Source: Gemmatimonadaceae bacterium (GTDB lineage Bacteria > Gemmatimonadota > Gemmatimonadetes > Gemmatimonadales > Gemmatimonadaceae). Taken from it: a DNA stretch of 64,000 bases. The stretch is taken from NCBI GenBank assembly GCA_025929535.1, contig JAICLZ010000004.1, forward strand, positions 35,142 through 99,141. The letters run 5' to 3'. Made by a program: the position numbers and the translations under genes. Shown piece by piece: positions 17,150 to 24,884 of this stretch. Under the pieces are notes generated by a model. The model was given only the letters and a program-made list of their open reading frames with translations. It ran no database searches and was not told the DNA's origin. Position 1 is the first letter of the stretch; each line of letters starts with the position of its first letter.

Positions 17150-18073
17150 TCAGCGCGCAACCGCCACCGTGATTGCCTGATGCATCCCGCGCAGGAAGTG
17201 CGGCTGGCCGGCACTGTCCGGCACCCAGCAGAGAAAGAGATACTTGCCGGGGCGAAAGGTGGCGGAGACGACGGCCTGCTGGCCGGGATGGATAGCCACC
17301 ACGCCGCCGATCGCTCGCGCCGCCGGCATTTCGCGCGCGGGATGCGCGAACCAGCGCAGCGCGTCCGCGGCCGAGTGCCCGGGGAGAATCTCGAGAATCT
17401 CGAGATCGTGCCCCTGTGAGGCGCCGTTCTGCACGTGCACCGTGCGATCGCCGGCCGTCAGCGTGCCGCGCACGGCAACGTGATAATCCGTGAGCGTCAC
17501 GCTCGCATCCGCAGGCGGAGGCGCGTGCGCGGCGGTGGAGCTCGAGTCCGGCGTGCCCGTCACCGTCATGACCGCCATCATGCCGTGAAGCGCGTGCATC
17601 TTCCCGTCGGCGCTCTCGACCGCGCAGCTGATCGCGTACTCGCCGGCGGGAAAGAAGAGCGTGACCGTGGCGGTATCGCCGGGGCTCACCGCATTCGGAC
17701 CGCCCCAACTGGATGTCTCGGGCACCGCGCGATCGTGCATGATCGCGTCGAGCACGGCGCGTGCGGAGTGGCCATAGGGCACGCGCTCGATGCCCAGCAT
17801 GTGCACCTCGCTGCCGGCGTTCACGAGGCGCAAGGTCAGCCAGCCGGCGTGAACGCGGACAGGCACACCGGTGAAGGCGTAGTCGTGCGCGGTGATGAGA
17901 ACCGTGCGAGCGGTGCTCGCGCCGCTCGATAGTGAGCTGCGTGCCACGCTGGTATCCCCGAATGGCGCGCGTCGGCGCGTCGCGTCGTGGCCGGGGGATC
18001 TGCACCCTGCGCTCGAGCCGGCGGGCGCGATGAATAGCGCGACCAGCGCGAGCATCGAGCGGGCGGAAGCCAA
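17150..18073 (-). CDS. exported protein with two cupredoxin-like domains
   Basis: About 307 residues. The lipoprotein-like leader SMLALVALFIAPAGSSAGC is followed by two repeats of a cupredoxin-like sandwich: residues around YAFTGVPVRVHAGWLTLRLVNAGSEVHML...FFPAGEYAISCAVESADGKMHALHGMMA, and TLTDYHVAVRGTLTAGDRTVHVQN...FRPGKYLFLCWVPDSAGQPHFLRGMHQ. Each holds a plausible His, Cys, His, Met type-1 copper set (for example H, C, H and M in SC...H..HGM). It probably moves electrons or copper in the periplasm. The TTG start at 18073 has a good AGGGAG site six bases upstream; ATG 18055 would shorten the leader. Confidence 0.7.
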   Translation of the reverse strand: MASARSMLALVALFIAPAGSSAGCRSPGHDATRRRAPFGDTSVARSSLSSGASTARTVLITAHDYAFTGVPVRVHAGWLTLRLVNAGSEVHMLGIERVPYGHSARAVLDAIMHDRAVPETSSWGGPNAVSPGDTATVTLFFPAGEYAISCAVESADGKMHALHGMMAVMTVTGTPDSSSTAAHAPPPADASVTLTDYHVAVRGTLTAGDRTVHVQNGASQGHDLEILEILPGHSAADALRWFAHPAREMPAARAIGGVVAIHPGQQAVVSATFRPGKYLFLCWVPDSAGQPHFLRGMHQAITVAVAR

Positions 18074-18197
18074 GCGAGTCTCCCTGCAGACGGTGGGGAG
18101 AAGATGCAGTGCGGTTCCGACTGGTGATAGTGCTCGAGGAGATCGATAAAGGTCGTGCGGGTGAAGCGATCCGCCGGCGAGCCAGGGCTGGAAAGAA

Positions 18198-18232
18198 AAT
18201 GAGGCAACCACAACAAGTAGTTGCCTCATTTG
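18198..18232 (-). terminator. rho-independent terminator of the gene ending at 18255
   Basis: A perfect 12-bp stem (GTTGCCTCATTT on one side, its complement on the other) with an 11-base loop. Read on the minus strand, it is followed by a U-rich run (TTTTCTTT). It lies 22 bases downstream of the stop of the lipoprotein gene at 18255-19031 and upstream of the cupredoxin gene, separating the two transcription units. Confidence 0.8.
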
Positions 18233-18254
18233 TACTTATGAAACACAGGTGAAG

Positions 18255-19031
18255 CTACTTCTTGCCTTTCGTCGAATCCGCCACCACCAGGTTCGACGCC
18301 TTCATCGTGCCATCCGGCTGCTTCAGCCCCAGCACCACCACTCTCGTTCCGCTCGCGAGCTTCGTGCTCACGGGAGCGAGCGTGGTGACGGATACGTTGG
18401 GTGGTACCGTGATCGTTTGCGATCCGCCACGATAGTTCACCGTGATCTTGCCCGTGTTCTGGCTGGCGATCGTGCCGTTGGTCATGCGCGGCGGCCCGCC
18501 CGTCTTCGGTGCGGCGGACACCGTACCATTCGTCATCGTGCTTTTCTGCTTGCTGCTGTCCGCGCCGCCTTTGGGCGTCATCAGGTAACTCCCTTCTCCC
18601 GTGCCTCGCAGCTCCTCGGGGAAAATGTGGATCTCGGTTGCGCGCTCGCTGCCGTCCGGCTGCGCAACGGAGGTCACGCCAACGAAGGAGCTCGGCTTCA
18701 CGTCCGACAGCTTGGCAGACGCCCTGGAGAACACGTGCAGCGGCTGCTGCAGCACGATGCGCACATCGCCCGTCGACGTCTTCACGGTGATCGCGCTGTC
18801 GCTCACGCTGGCGAGGGAGCCACGCACCGGCGTGATGTCCGCAGGCGCCGCCGCGGACGTATCCGGAGCCGTCGTCGCGGCTGATGCGGAGGTGCTCGAT
18901 GACGCGGTGGAGTCCTGCGTGGCTGCAGAGTTGTCGTGCTTCGCACATCCGGCGAGTGCCAGCAGCGCGGCGGAGAGCGTTGCAATCGAGGTGAATGCAC
19001 CTCTCGGTATCGTGAGCGGTATCTGACGCAT
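18255..19031 (-). CDS. secreted lipoprotein with two predicted small beta-barrel (DUF5666-like) modules
   Basis: A 258-residue lipoprotein (leader ALLALAGC, then a Ser/Thr/Ala linker). The mature part has two similar beta-strand modules: GSLASVSDSAITVKTSTGDVRIVLQQPLHVFSRA and TIASQNTGKITVNYRGGSQTITVPPNVSVTT. Each pairs a 'sets value, tests value' pattern typical of DUF5666-like OB-fold proteins. Function is unknown; surface or periplasmic binding is plausible. A clear terminator follows the gene. Confidence 0.65.
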   Translation of the reverse strand: MRQIPLTIPRGAFTSIATLSAALLALAGCAKHDNSAATQDSTASSSTSASAATTAPDTSAAAPADITPVRGSLASVSDSAITVKTSTGDVRIVLQQPLHVFSRASAKLSDVKPSSFVGVTSVAQPDGSERATEIHIFPEELRGTGEGSYLMTPKGGADSSKQKSTMTNGTVSAAPKTGGPPRMTNGTIASQNTGKITVNYRGGSQTITVPPNVSVTTLAPVSTKLASGTRVVVLGLKQPDGTMKASNLVVADSTKGKK

Positions 19032-19163
19032 CGTGAAGCTCCTGTGGTGGCGGATTGGCGAAAAACGCGAGCGGCGTACGCGCGAAGAGCAGGCAACACC
19101 TCGTCGCGCTGCATATACGCACGATCGCGTTCCACCGCTGGAGCTCCGCTCACGATTTTGTGC

Positions 19164-19502
19164 TCACGAGGCGAGTGACGTGGCGGCGGGCTTGAGCGAC
19201 GCGAGATAGTTGGCGTACGACGCCTCCACGAGCGCGACGTTCCTCTTCCCTTTCTGCCAGAGCCACCACCCGAAGATGGCGACCGGCACGCCGATGATGG
19301 CAAGTATGATCGTAAGTGAGCTGAGTGCACCGGTGATCAGAAATCCGAGCCCCTGAAAGCGCTGCGTGGCGAACGTCGATCCATACTCTTCCTTGGCAGC
19401 GTACAACACGTCGGGATCGCTCGAACCGGTCGCCTTCAACACGCCCACCACCTGCTGGGCGCTCGTATCGGCAAGGCTGAACTTGCTCAAGTTCACGTTC
19501 AT
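19164..19502 (-). CDS. small membrane protein of unknown function
   Basis: A 112-residue protein with a central hydrophobic block (GFLITGALSSLTIILAIIGVPVAIFGWWLW) long enough for one or two helices, ending in a basic cluster KGKRN and a polar tail. The ATG at 19502 has AAGGTGA at a suitable distance; a GTG at 19547 would add 15 residues. It is divergent from the ECF sigma gene and could be its target or regulator, but nothing in the protein shows that. Family not recognised. Confidence 0.55.
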   Translation of the reverse strand: MNVNLSKFSLADTSAQQVVGVLKATGSSDPDVLYAAKEEYGSTFATQRFQGLGFLITGALSSLTIILAIIGVPVAIFGWWLWQKGKRNVALVEASYANYLASLKPAATSLAS

Positions 19503-19716
19503 CTGCGTCACCTTGTTCGTTGTGGGAATCGTTTGTTTCGAGATCACGCATGGAGCTCACGATCCGGACGGTCATCACCCCGTGGATCACGCCCTGTTGC
19601 ACGGTCCGCCAGCGGGTATTAGCGTGGACTCCGGATCGGCGCTCCTGGAGCGCCCGATCCCGATCCGATGCTCGCAGTCCTGCATGACATTGCGCAAAGG
19701 CGCGGGGAAATCCGTC

Positions 19717-20301
19717 ATGGCAGAAGGCACGCAACAGGTACAGCCACTCGAAGCAGGCATTCCGCAGGGGATCGCGGGAAAGCGCAGCGAGCTCGATCTG
19801 CTCTTCAGTGTCACGTATGAAGAGCTGCGTCGCCTTGCCGCGAGCGTTCGTCGCAGTGATCCCGGCGCGACGCTCAGCCCGACCATGCTCGTCAACGAAG
19901 CCTGGCTCAAGCTCGCGAGCTCGCCGCCGGCCGCCGTCGCATCGCGACTGCACTTCAAGCGCATCGCCGCGCGTGCGATGCGCCAGGTGCTCGTCGAGGC
20001 GGCGCGGCGCCACTCCGCGGAAAAACGCGGCGCCGACGTGGCCTTCGTGACATTCGATGAGGCAGTCGCCGCGAGCACGCCCGCCACCACCCATGCCGAC
20101 GAATTTCTCGCCCTCGATGCTGCACTCGAGGAGCTTCGCCTCGCGCATCCGCGGCAGGCACTGATGGTGGAGAGCCGATTCTTCGGCGGTCTCGACATCA
20201 CCGAGACCGCGGAGCTTCTCGAAGTCTCCGAGGCAACGATCGTCCGCGACTGGCGAGCAGCCAAGGCATGGCTCGCACACGAGCTACACAAGCCGCGCTG
20301 A
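19717..20301 (+). CDS. ECF RNA polymerase sigma factor of the PF07638 (ECF_SF) type
   Basis: A 194-residue sigma factor with region 2 (LLFSVTYEELRRLAASVRRSDPGATLSPTMLVNEAWLKL, then FKRIAARAMRQVLVEAARRHSAEKRG) and region 4 (LRLAHPRQALMVESRFFGGLDITETAELLEVSEATIVRDWRAAKAWLAHEL). The LSPTMLVNEAWL motif is diagnostic of the subfamily that pairs with PknB-type kinases in Acidobacteria, Planctomycetes and Gemmatimonadota. The kinase gene starts 33 bases downstream. Regulation is therefore probably by phosphorylation, since no classical anti-sigma factor is adjacent. The ATG at 19717 follows GGGGAAA. Confidence 0.9.
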   Translation: MAEGTQQVQPLEAGIPQGIAGKRSELDLLFSVTYEELRRLAASVRRSDPGATLSPTMLVNEAWLKLASSPPAAVASRLHFKRIAARAMRQVLVEAARRHSAEKRGADVAFVTFDEAVAASTPATTHADEFLALDAALEELRLAHPRQALMVESRFFGGLDITETAELLEVSEATIVRDWRAAKAWLAHELHKPR

Positions 20302-20334
20302 GCGCGCGCACCGGCTTCGCAGACATCAACGGAC

Positions 20335-22971
20335 ATGGACGCCACGCGCTGGGAGCGAATGCAGTACGTGTTCCACGGTGCATGCGATCTCGATGAGCCT
20401 GCGCGACATGCGTTCGTGGAGCGCGAGTGCGGGATCGATGCGCAGCTCAAGGCCGACGTGCTCTCGATGCTCCAGGAAGATGCGCGGCAGCATCCTCTGC
20501 TCGACGGCGACGTCGCGAACGTTGCCGGACAGCTGCTCACCAAGGGCAAGCACGCCGCGCTTCCGCTCGGCGCGTTCGGCCGCTATCGGGTGAAGCACAT
20601 GCTCGGCGAGGGCGGCATGGGAGTCGTGTATCTGGCCGAGCGGGATGATCTGGGGAGTCTGGCAGCGATAAAGATCCTGCGCGATGCCTGGCTTTCACCG
20701 GCGCGGCGCGAGCGCTTCGCGAACGAGCAGCGGACGCTGGCGCAGCTGAATCATCCGTCCATCGCCCGGCTCTACGATGCGGACGCCCTGCCGGACGGCA
20801 CGCCGTGGTTCGTGATGGAGTACGTGGAGGGCGTCCCGATCACGGAGTACTGCGCCGCGCACGCGTGCACGATCGCGGAGCGGCTCACTCTCTTCCGCGC
20901 GGTGTGCGAAGCCGTTCAGCACGCGCATCGGCATCTCATCATCCACCGCGATCTCAAGCCTTCGAACATTCTCGTGAGCCGCGATGGAGACGTGAAGCTG
21001 CTGGATTTCGGAATCGCGAAGCAGCTGGATACGCTCGATCAGCCGGCGAATCCCACGCTCACCGGCCTGCGGCTCATGACGCCGGCCTATGCCGCGCCGG
21101 AGCAGATGCGTGGCGGCTTCGCAGGTGTCCTCAGCGATGTCTATTCGTTGGGCGTGGTGCTGTACGAGCTCCTCACCGGCCGGCTCCCGTTCGATCTCGC
21201 GAACCGGACGCCTGCCGAAGCGGAAGCAATGGTCATCGATCACGAGCCGGTACGGCCGTCGGCCGTGGCACGACGCATCGCATCGGTGTCCAGCGTGGAG
21301 ACTCGCATTCCGTCCGTCAGCAGGACTGCGTGGGCCGATCTCGATGTGCTCTGCCTCCGCGCGATTCACAAGGATCCACAGCGCAGGTACCGATCGGTCG
21401 AGGCGCTCGCGCGAGACATCGATCACTATCTCGGAGGCGAGCCGCTCGAGGCGCGCCCCGACAGTGCCAGCTATCGACTCGGGAAGTTCGCGCGCCGGAA
21501 CTCTCGCGCACTGTCCGCGGCGCTCGGCACGCTCATGATCGTCGTCGCACTCACCGTCTTCTACACCGTGCGCCTCGCCAGCGCGCGGAATGCCGCCATC
21601 GCGGAGGCCGCGCGCACGACGCGCATCCAGCGGTTCATGATGAATCTCTTCCAGGGCGGCGACGCGGACGCCGGACCCGCGGACAGTCTGCGGGTCGTGA
21701 CACTCGTCGATCGCGGCATGCAGGAGGCGAAGAGTCTCGACAGCGATCCGGCGACGCAGTCCGAGCTCCTGGTCACACTCGGAAGCATTTACCAGAAGCT
21801 TGGAAACTTCGAGCGCGCGGATTCCCTGCTTCGATTCGCGCTCGATGAGCGGCGCCGTTTGCTCGGCCCCGAGCATCCCGATGTCGCGGCGAGCCTCGTA
21901 GCGCTCGGCTCTCTCCGCGACTCGGAGGCGAAGTATGCGGAAGCGGAGCGGCTGATTCGCGAAGGGCTCGCGATGAGCAGGCGGCGGCTCTCACCCCAGG
22001 ATCCGATGGTGCTGACGGCGACTACGGCGCTGGGGCAGCTGCTCGAGGATCGGGGCTCATACGACGAGGCGATCTCGGTGTTGCAGGATGCCGTGCGCCT
22101 GCAGTCCGTGAGCGGTGAGTCGCGCGATCTCGCGGGAAGCATGACCGAGCTCGCGAACAGTCACTTCTATGCGGGGCATTACGGCATCTCCGATTCGCTC
22201 AATCGCCGCGTGCTCGCCATGGATCGCCGCCTGTACGGCGAGCGCCACCCGCACGTGGCCGACGATCTGATCAATCTCGGCGCCATTCAGCTCGAGCTCG
22301 GACACTTTGCGGAGGCCGAGCGGTACGATCGCGAGGCCCTGGACATCACCGCACGGTGGTACGGTCCGAACCATCAGGAAACGGCATCGGCAATGACGAT
22401 CCTCAGTCGCGCGCTCGTGTCCGAGAAGCGGTACGCCGATGCAGCGGGGATGCTGGAGCAGGCGCTCGTCATCCAGGAGCACGTCTACGGGCCTGTGCAT
22501 CCTCGCGTCGCATCCACCCTCAACGAGCTCGGAAGAGCGGCCGTGTCGCTCGGCCAGCTGGACGAGGCGGAGGGGTATTTCCGGCGAGAGCTGAGCATCT
22601 ATCGCTCCGTGTACGACGACAAGCACTATCTGATCGGTGTCGCGCTGTCCAATCTCTCCGGAGTGGCGCTCGAGAGAAAGGATTATTCCAGAGCGGAGGC
22701 GCTCCTTCGCGATGCGCTCGCGCGTTATGCCGCGACGCTGCCACCGGACCACCAGCTGATTGGCATCGGGAGAGTGCGACTGGGGCACGTGCTCTTGCGC
22801 GAGAAGCGCTTCGCGGAGGCGCAGTCGGAGAGTCAGGCCGGGTACGACGTTCTCATGAAGAAGAGCGGCTCATCCGTCAGCTGGATTCAGACCGCTCGTG
22901 AAGATCTCGCGACCGAGCACGACTCGCTGCAACACCCGGTGCTCGCCGCGGGCGCTGGGTCGAAACAATGA
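20335..22971 (+). CDS. membrane Ser/Thr protein kinase with extracytoplasmic TPR array
   Basis: An 878-residue PknB-type kinase. Residues 1-80 form a helical N-terminal region. The kinase domain (about 84-380) has the Gly loop GEGGMGVVYLAE, Lys113, HRDLKPSN (Asp206) and DFG (Asp224). A single membrane helix lies near 393-412. The extracytoplasmic part holds about ten tetratricopeptide repeats with the kinesin-light-chain-like pattern ALxEAExYxREAL and PEHPxVAxSLxxLG. The TPRs likely bind a partner or peptide and set kinase activity. Downstream of the ECF sigma gene, so the pair forms a kinase-controlled transcription module. No extra catalytic domain is seen. Confidence 0.92.
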   Translation: MDATRWERMQYVFHGACDLDEPARHAFVERECGIDAQLKADVLSMLQEDARQHPLLDGDVANVAGQLLTKGKHAALPLGAFGRYRVKHMLGEGGMGVVYLAERDDLGSLAAIKILRDAWLSPARRERFANEQRTLAQLNHPSIARLYDADALPDGTPWFVMEYVEGVPITEYCAAHACTIAERLTLFRAVCEAVQHAHRHLIIHRDLKPSNILVSRDGDVKLLDFGIAKQLDTLDQPANPTLTGLRLMTPAYAAPEQMRGGFAGVLSDVYSLGVVLYELLTGRLPFDLANRTPAEAEAMVIDHEPVRPSAVARRIASVSSVETRIPSVSRTAWADLDVLCLRAIHKDPQRRYRSVEALARDIDHYLGGEPLEARPDSASYRLGKFARRNSRALSAALGTLMIVVALTVFYTVRLASARNAAIAEAARTTRIQRFMMNLFQGGDADAGPADSLRVVTLVDRGMQEAKSLDSDPATQSELLVTLGSIYQKLGNFERADSLLRFALDERRRLLGPEHPDVAASLVALGSLRDSEAKYAEAERLIREGLAMSRRRLSPQDPMVLTATTALGQLLEDRGSYDEAISVLQDAVRLQSVSGESRDLAGSMTELANSHFYAGHYGISDSLNRRVLAMDRRLYGERHPHVADDLINLGAIQLELGHFAEAERYDREALDITARWYGPNHQETASAMTILSRALVSEKRYADAAGMLEQALVIQEHVYGPVHPRVASTLNELGRAAVSLGQLDEAEGYFRRELSIYRSVYDDKHYLIGVALSNLSGVALERKDYSRAEALLRDALARYAATLPPDHQLIGIGRVRLGHVLLREKRFAEAQSESQAGYDVLMKKSGSSVSWIQTAREDLATEHDSLQHPVLAAGAGSKQ

Positions 22972-23004
22972 AGAGCTCTCGAGTCATGAACGGAGGGTGA
23001 CGGC

Positions 23005-24120
23005 ATGCCGATGAGCTACAGAATCTACCTCGAGCGGCGCGCGGCACTCGACCAAGATTGCGCGTACACTGAGAAGCAGTTCGCGCAGGCGATCGCGCTT
23101 CGAGACCGCGCCGTGGGCGCCATGGACGCGGCCGAAGCAAATCTCGACAACGGCAACGAGGAGCTGCGAGCCGCGCGCGAACACGAGCTGCTCGAGAGCA
23201 CCGCTCGCGCCGACGCCGCCATCAAGGAAGTGGACGTGGCCGCCGAAGAGCGCGATCGCGCATTGGCAGAGCGCAAGGATCTCGAGGGCGAGTACCCCGA
23301 GTTCGAGGAGGCCGCGAAGGAACGGATCTCTCCGACGGATGAGAATGCGCCCGCGGACATCGCCAGTCCGCGGGAACGCATCAGCGACTTCATGGATCAG
23401 GCGAAAGGCGTCTTCGACACTGGTCTCATGACGGGTGGAATGATCGCGCAGATCGTCACCGCCACTCCCGACGTCCACGAGCAAGCGACGCCCCCGGCGA
23501 CGATCGAGCAGATGAAGCAGGAGGTGGCGAGAGAGGCCATCTCACTGGAGGAGCACACGACGCAGGTGTACGAGGCTCGCGTGAGCGCGCCCGCGGGGGA
23601 GCTGCCGCCCGAGATCACCGAGCATCAGAGCCAGAAGGAGCGCGAGGAAGAACGCGAGAAGGAACGCCGGAAGGAGCTCCAGGAGGGCCGCGAGACAGAG
23701 GAGGAGAAGAAGTTCGTCGACTCGCAGATCGAAGCGGCCGGCGGTGAGGAGCACATGACCAGCGCAGACGATTTGAAGGAGAAGAACAACGAGCTCCTCG
23801 AAAAGCTGGCAGAATCGAGCAGGCACCCGTCATTTCCCGACCCGGAGAAATCGGCCGACCTGATCGCTTCGCGATCGCGCATGGTTGCCAACGACAACGA
23901 CCCTGGGCACGATGGGCACGCGCCAGCGAATGACAACCAACCTGGGCACCGTGGCATCCCCGCTGCGGACAAGCCTGCGGAGATGCCGGCGCAAACGAAC
24001 ACCAAGGTCGGCGCGGGAATGCCCGATCCCGATCCGCCAGCAGCCACGCTCGCCGCGCGCGCGCCGGCGAACGACAGTCAGCCGCTCTCTCCCGCGAACG
24101 ACAACGACCAGGACCTCTAG
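23005..24120 (+). CDS. acidic coiled-coil protein with C-terminal Asn-Asp-Asn repeats
   Basis: A 371-residue protein with no signal peptide. Residues 1-110 are charged coiled coil (ALRDRAVGAMDAAEANLDN, ATARADAAIKEVDVAAEERD). The middle includes EHQSQKEREEEREKERRKELQ, a second long coil. The tail (about 280-371) is low-complexity Pro/Asn/Asp/Gln with repeated ANDNDPGHDGH, ANDNQPGH, ANDSQP and ANDNDQ units. It is 33 bases after the kinase gene with GGAGG before its ATG, so it may be in that operon, and it converges with a VirD4-like ATPase pair. I do not recognise it. A scaffold or secreted/adhesive filament role is possible but unproven. Confidence 0.65.
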   Translation: MPMSYRIYLERRAALDQDCAYTEKQFAQAIALRDRAVGAMDAAEANLDNGNEELRAAREHELLESTARADAAIKEVDVAAEERDRALAERKDLEGEYPEFEEAAKERISPTDENAPADIASPRERISDFMDQAKGVFDTGLMTGGMIAQIVTATPDVHEQATPPATIEQMKQEVAREAISLEEHTTQVYEARVSAPAGELPPEITEHQSQKEREEEREKERRKELQEGRETEEEKKFVDSQIEAAGGEEHMTSADDLKEKNNELLEKLAESSRHPSFPDPEKSADLIASRSRMVANDNDPGHDGHAPANDNQPGHRGIPAADKPAEMPAQTNTKVGAGMPDPDPPAATLAARAPANDSQPLSPANDNDQDL

Positions 24121-24131
24121 CGCGCCCCGAT

Positions 24132-24854
24132 TCACGCGTGCCGCAGACGCACGATCTCGAGCGATCGTCGCCACGCGGCACGGATGCCGAGCAGATTCCC
24201 GAGCAGGAAGTGCATCAGCACGATGGCACCCACAATTGCCCCGACCTGTGCCGGACTTCGAAAGAGTCCGCGCAGGGGCTGCATCCACATGGGTGGCGCC
24301 GAATCGATGGGCATCGTGCTGGTGAGCCGGTAGGCGAGCACCGCAAGCAGCGCGAGCCGCACGATGTGCCGTGCGACTCTGTAGCCTCGATGATTGGCGA
24401 GCCGCTGCTCGAGGCGGCTCGCGGGCCACAGGAGAACGAGGCACGCAGCGGCCGTAATGGCGATGTGCGTGTTCGTCGGCGCACCCGGATCGAGCTTGCT
24501 CACCAGCGAAAACACCCCGCGTGCGGCGCCGAGCTCGATCGCAGCGGCGAGTGGATACAGAGCGCCGAGCAAGGGAAGCGCTCTCGGTACCTGTGCGAAA
24601 AAAATCACGAACGCCGCGAGAGCGACCGCGCCCGCGCACCCGGTGCCGCCGTACCCACCCGCGTACGCCCCGGCGTATCCGCCACCGTGCGGCACGCCGC
24701 CGGCGGTGGTGCCCCACCCGTCGGTGGCTGGCCCGCCCAGCGACATGGGCGGGTTCGTTATTGGCGGTATCTCACCCGGTGCATGACCCGGGAGCTGCGC
24801 ATCGTGCCCCGGCCAGGGAGATGTGTGCCTCCAGTAGTCATCCGAAGGCGTCAT
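24132..24854 (-). CDS. polytopic membrane protein with Gly/Pro-rich N terminus, unknown function
   Basis: A 240-residue protein. The first 75 residues are Gly, Pro and Tyr rich (GGGYAGAYAGGYGGTGCAG) and probably disordered. About five hydrophobic helices follow (AVALAAFVIFFAQVPRALPLLGALYPLAAAIELG, HIAITAAACLVLLWPASRLEQRL, RLALLAVLAYRLT, VGAIVGAIVLMHFLLGNLLG). It lies 30 bases downstream of the VirD4-like ATPase gene on the same strand and is likely co-transcribed and functionally linked. No family recognised; it is not a known type IV secretion component. Confidence 0.55.
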   Translation of the reverse strand: MTPSDDYWRHTSPWPGHDAQLPGHAPGEIPPITNPPMSLGGPATDGWGTTAGGVPHGGGYAGAYAGGYGGTGCAGAVALAAFVIFFAQVPRALPLLGALYPLAAAIELGAARGVFSLVSKLDPGAPTNTHIAITAAACLVLLWPASRLEQRLANHRGYRVARHIVRLALLAVLAYRLTSTMPIDSAPPMWMQPLRGLFRSPAQVGAIVGAIVLMHFLLGNLLGIRAAWRRSLEIVRLRHA

Positions 24855-24884
24855 CCGGATCCCCTTCGATCGACGTCAAGACAC

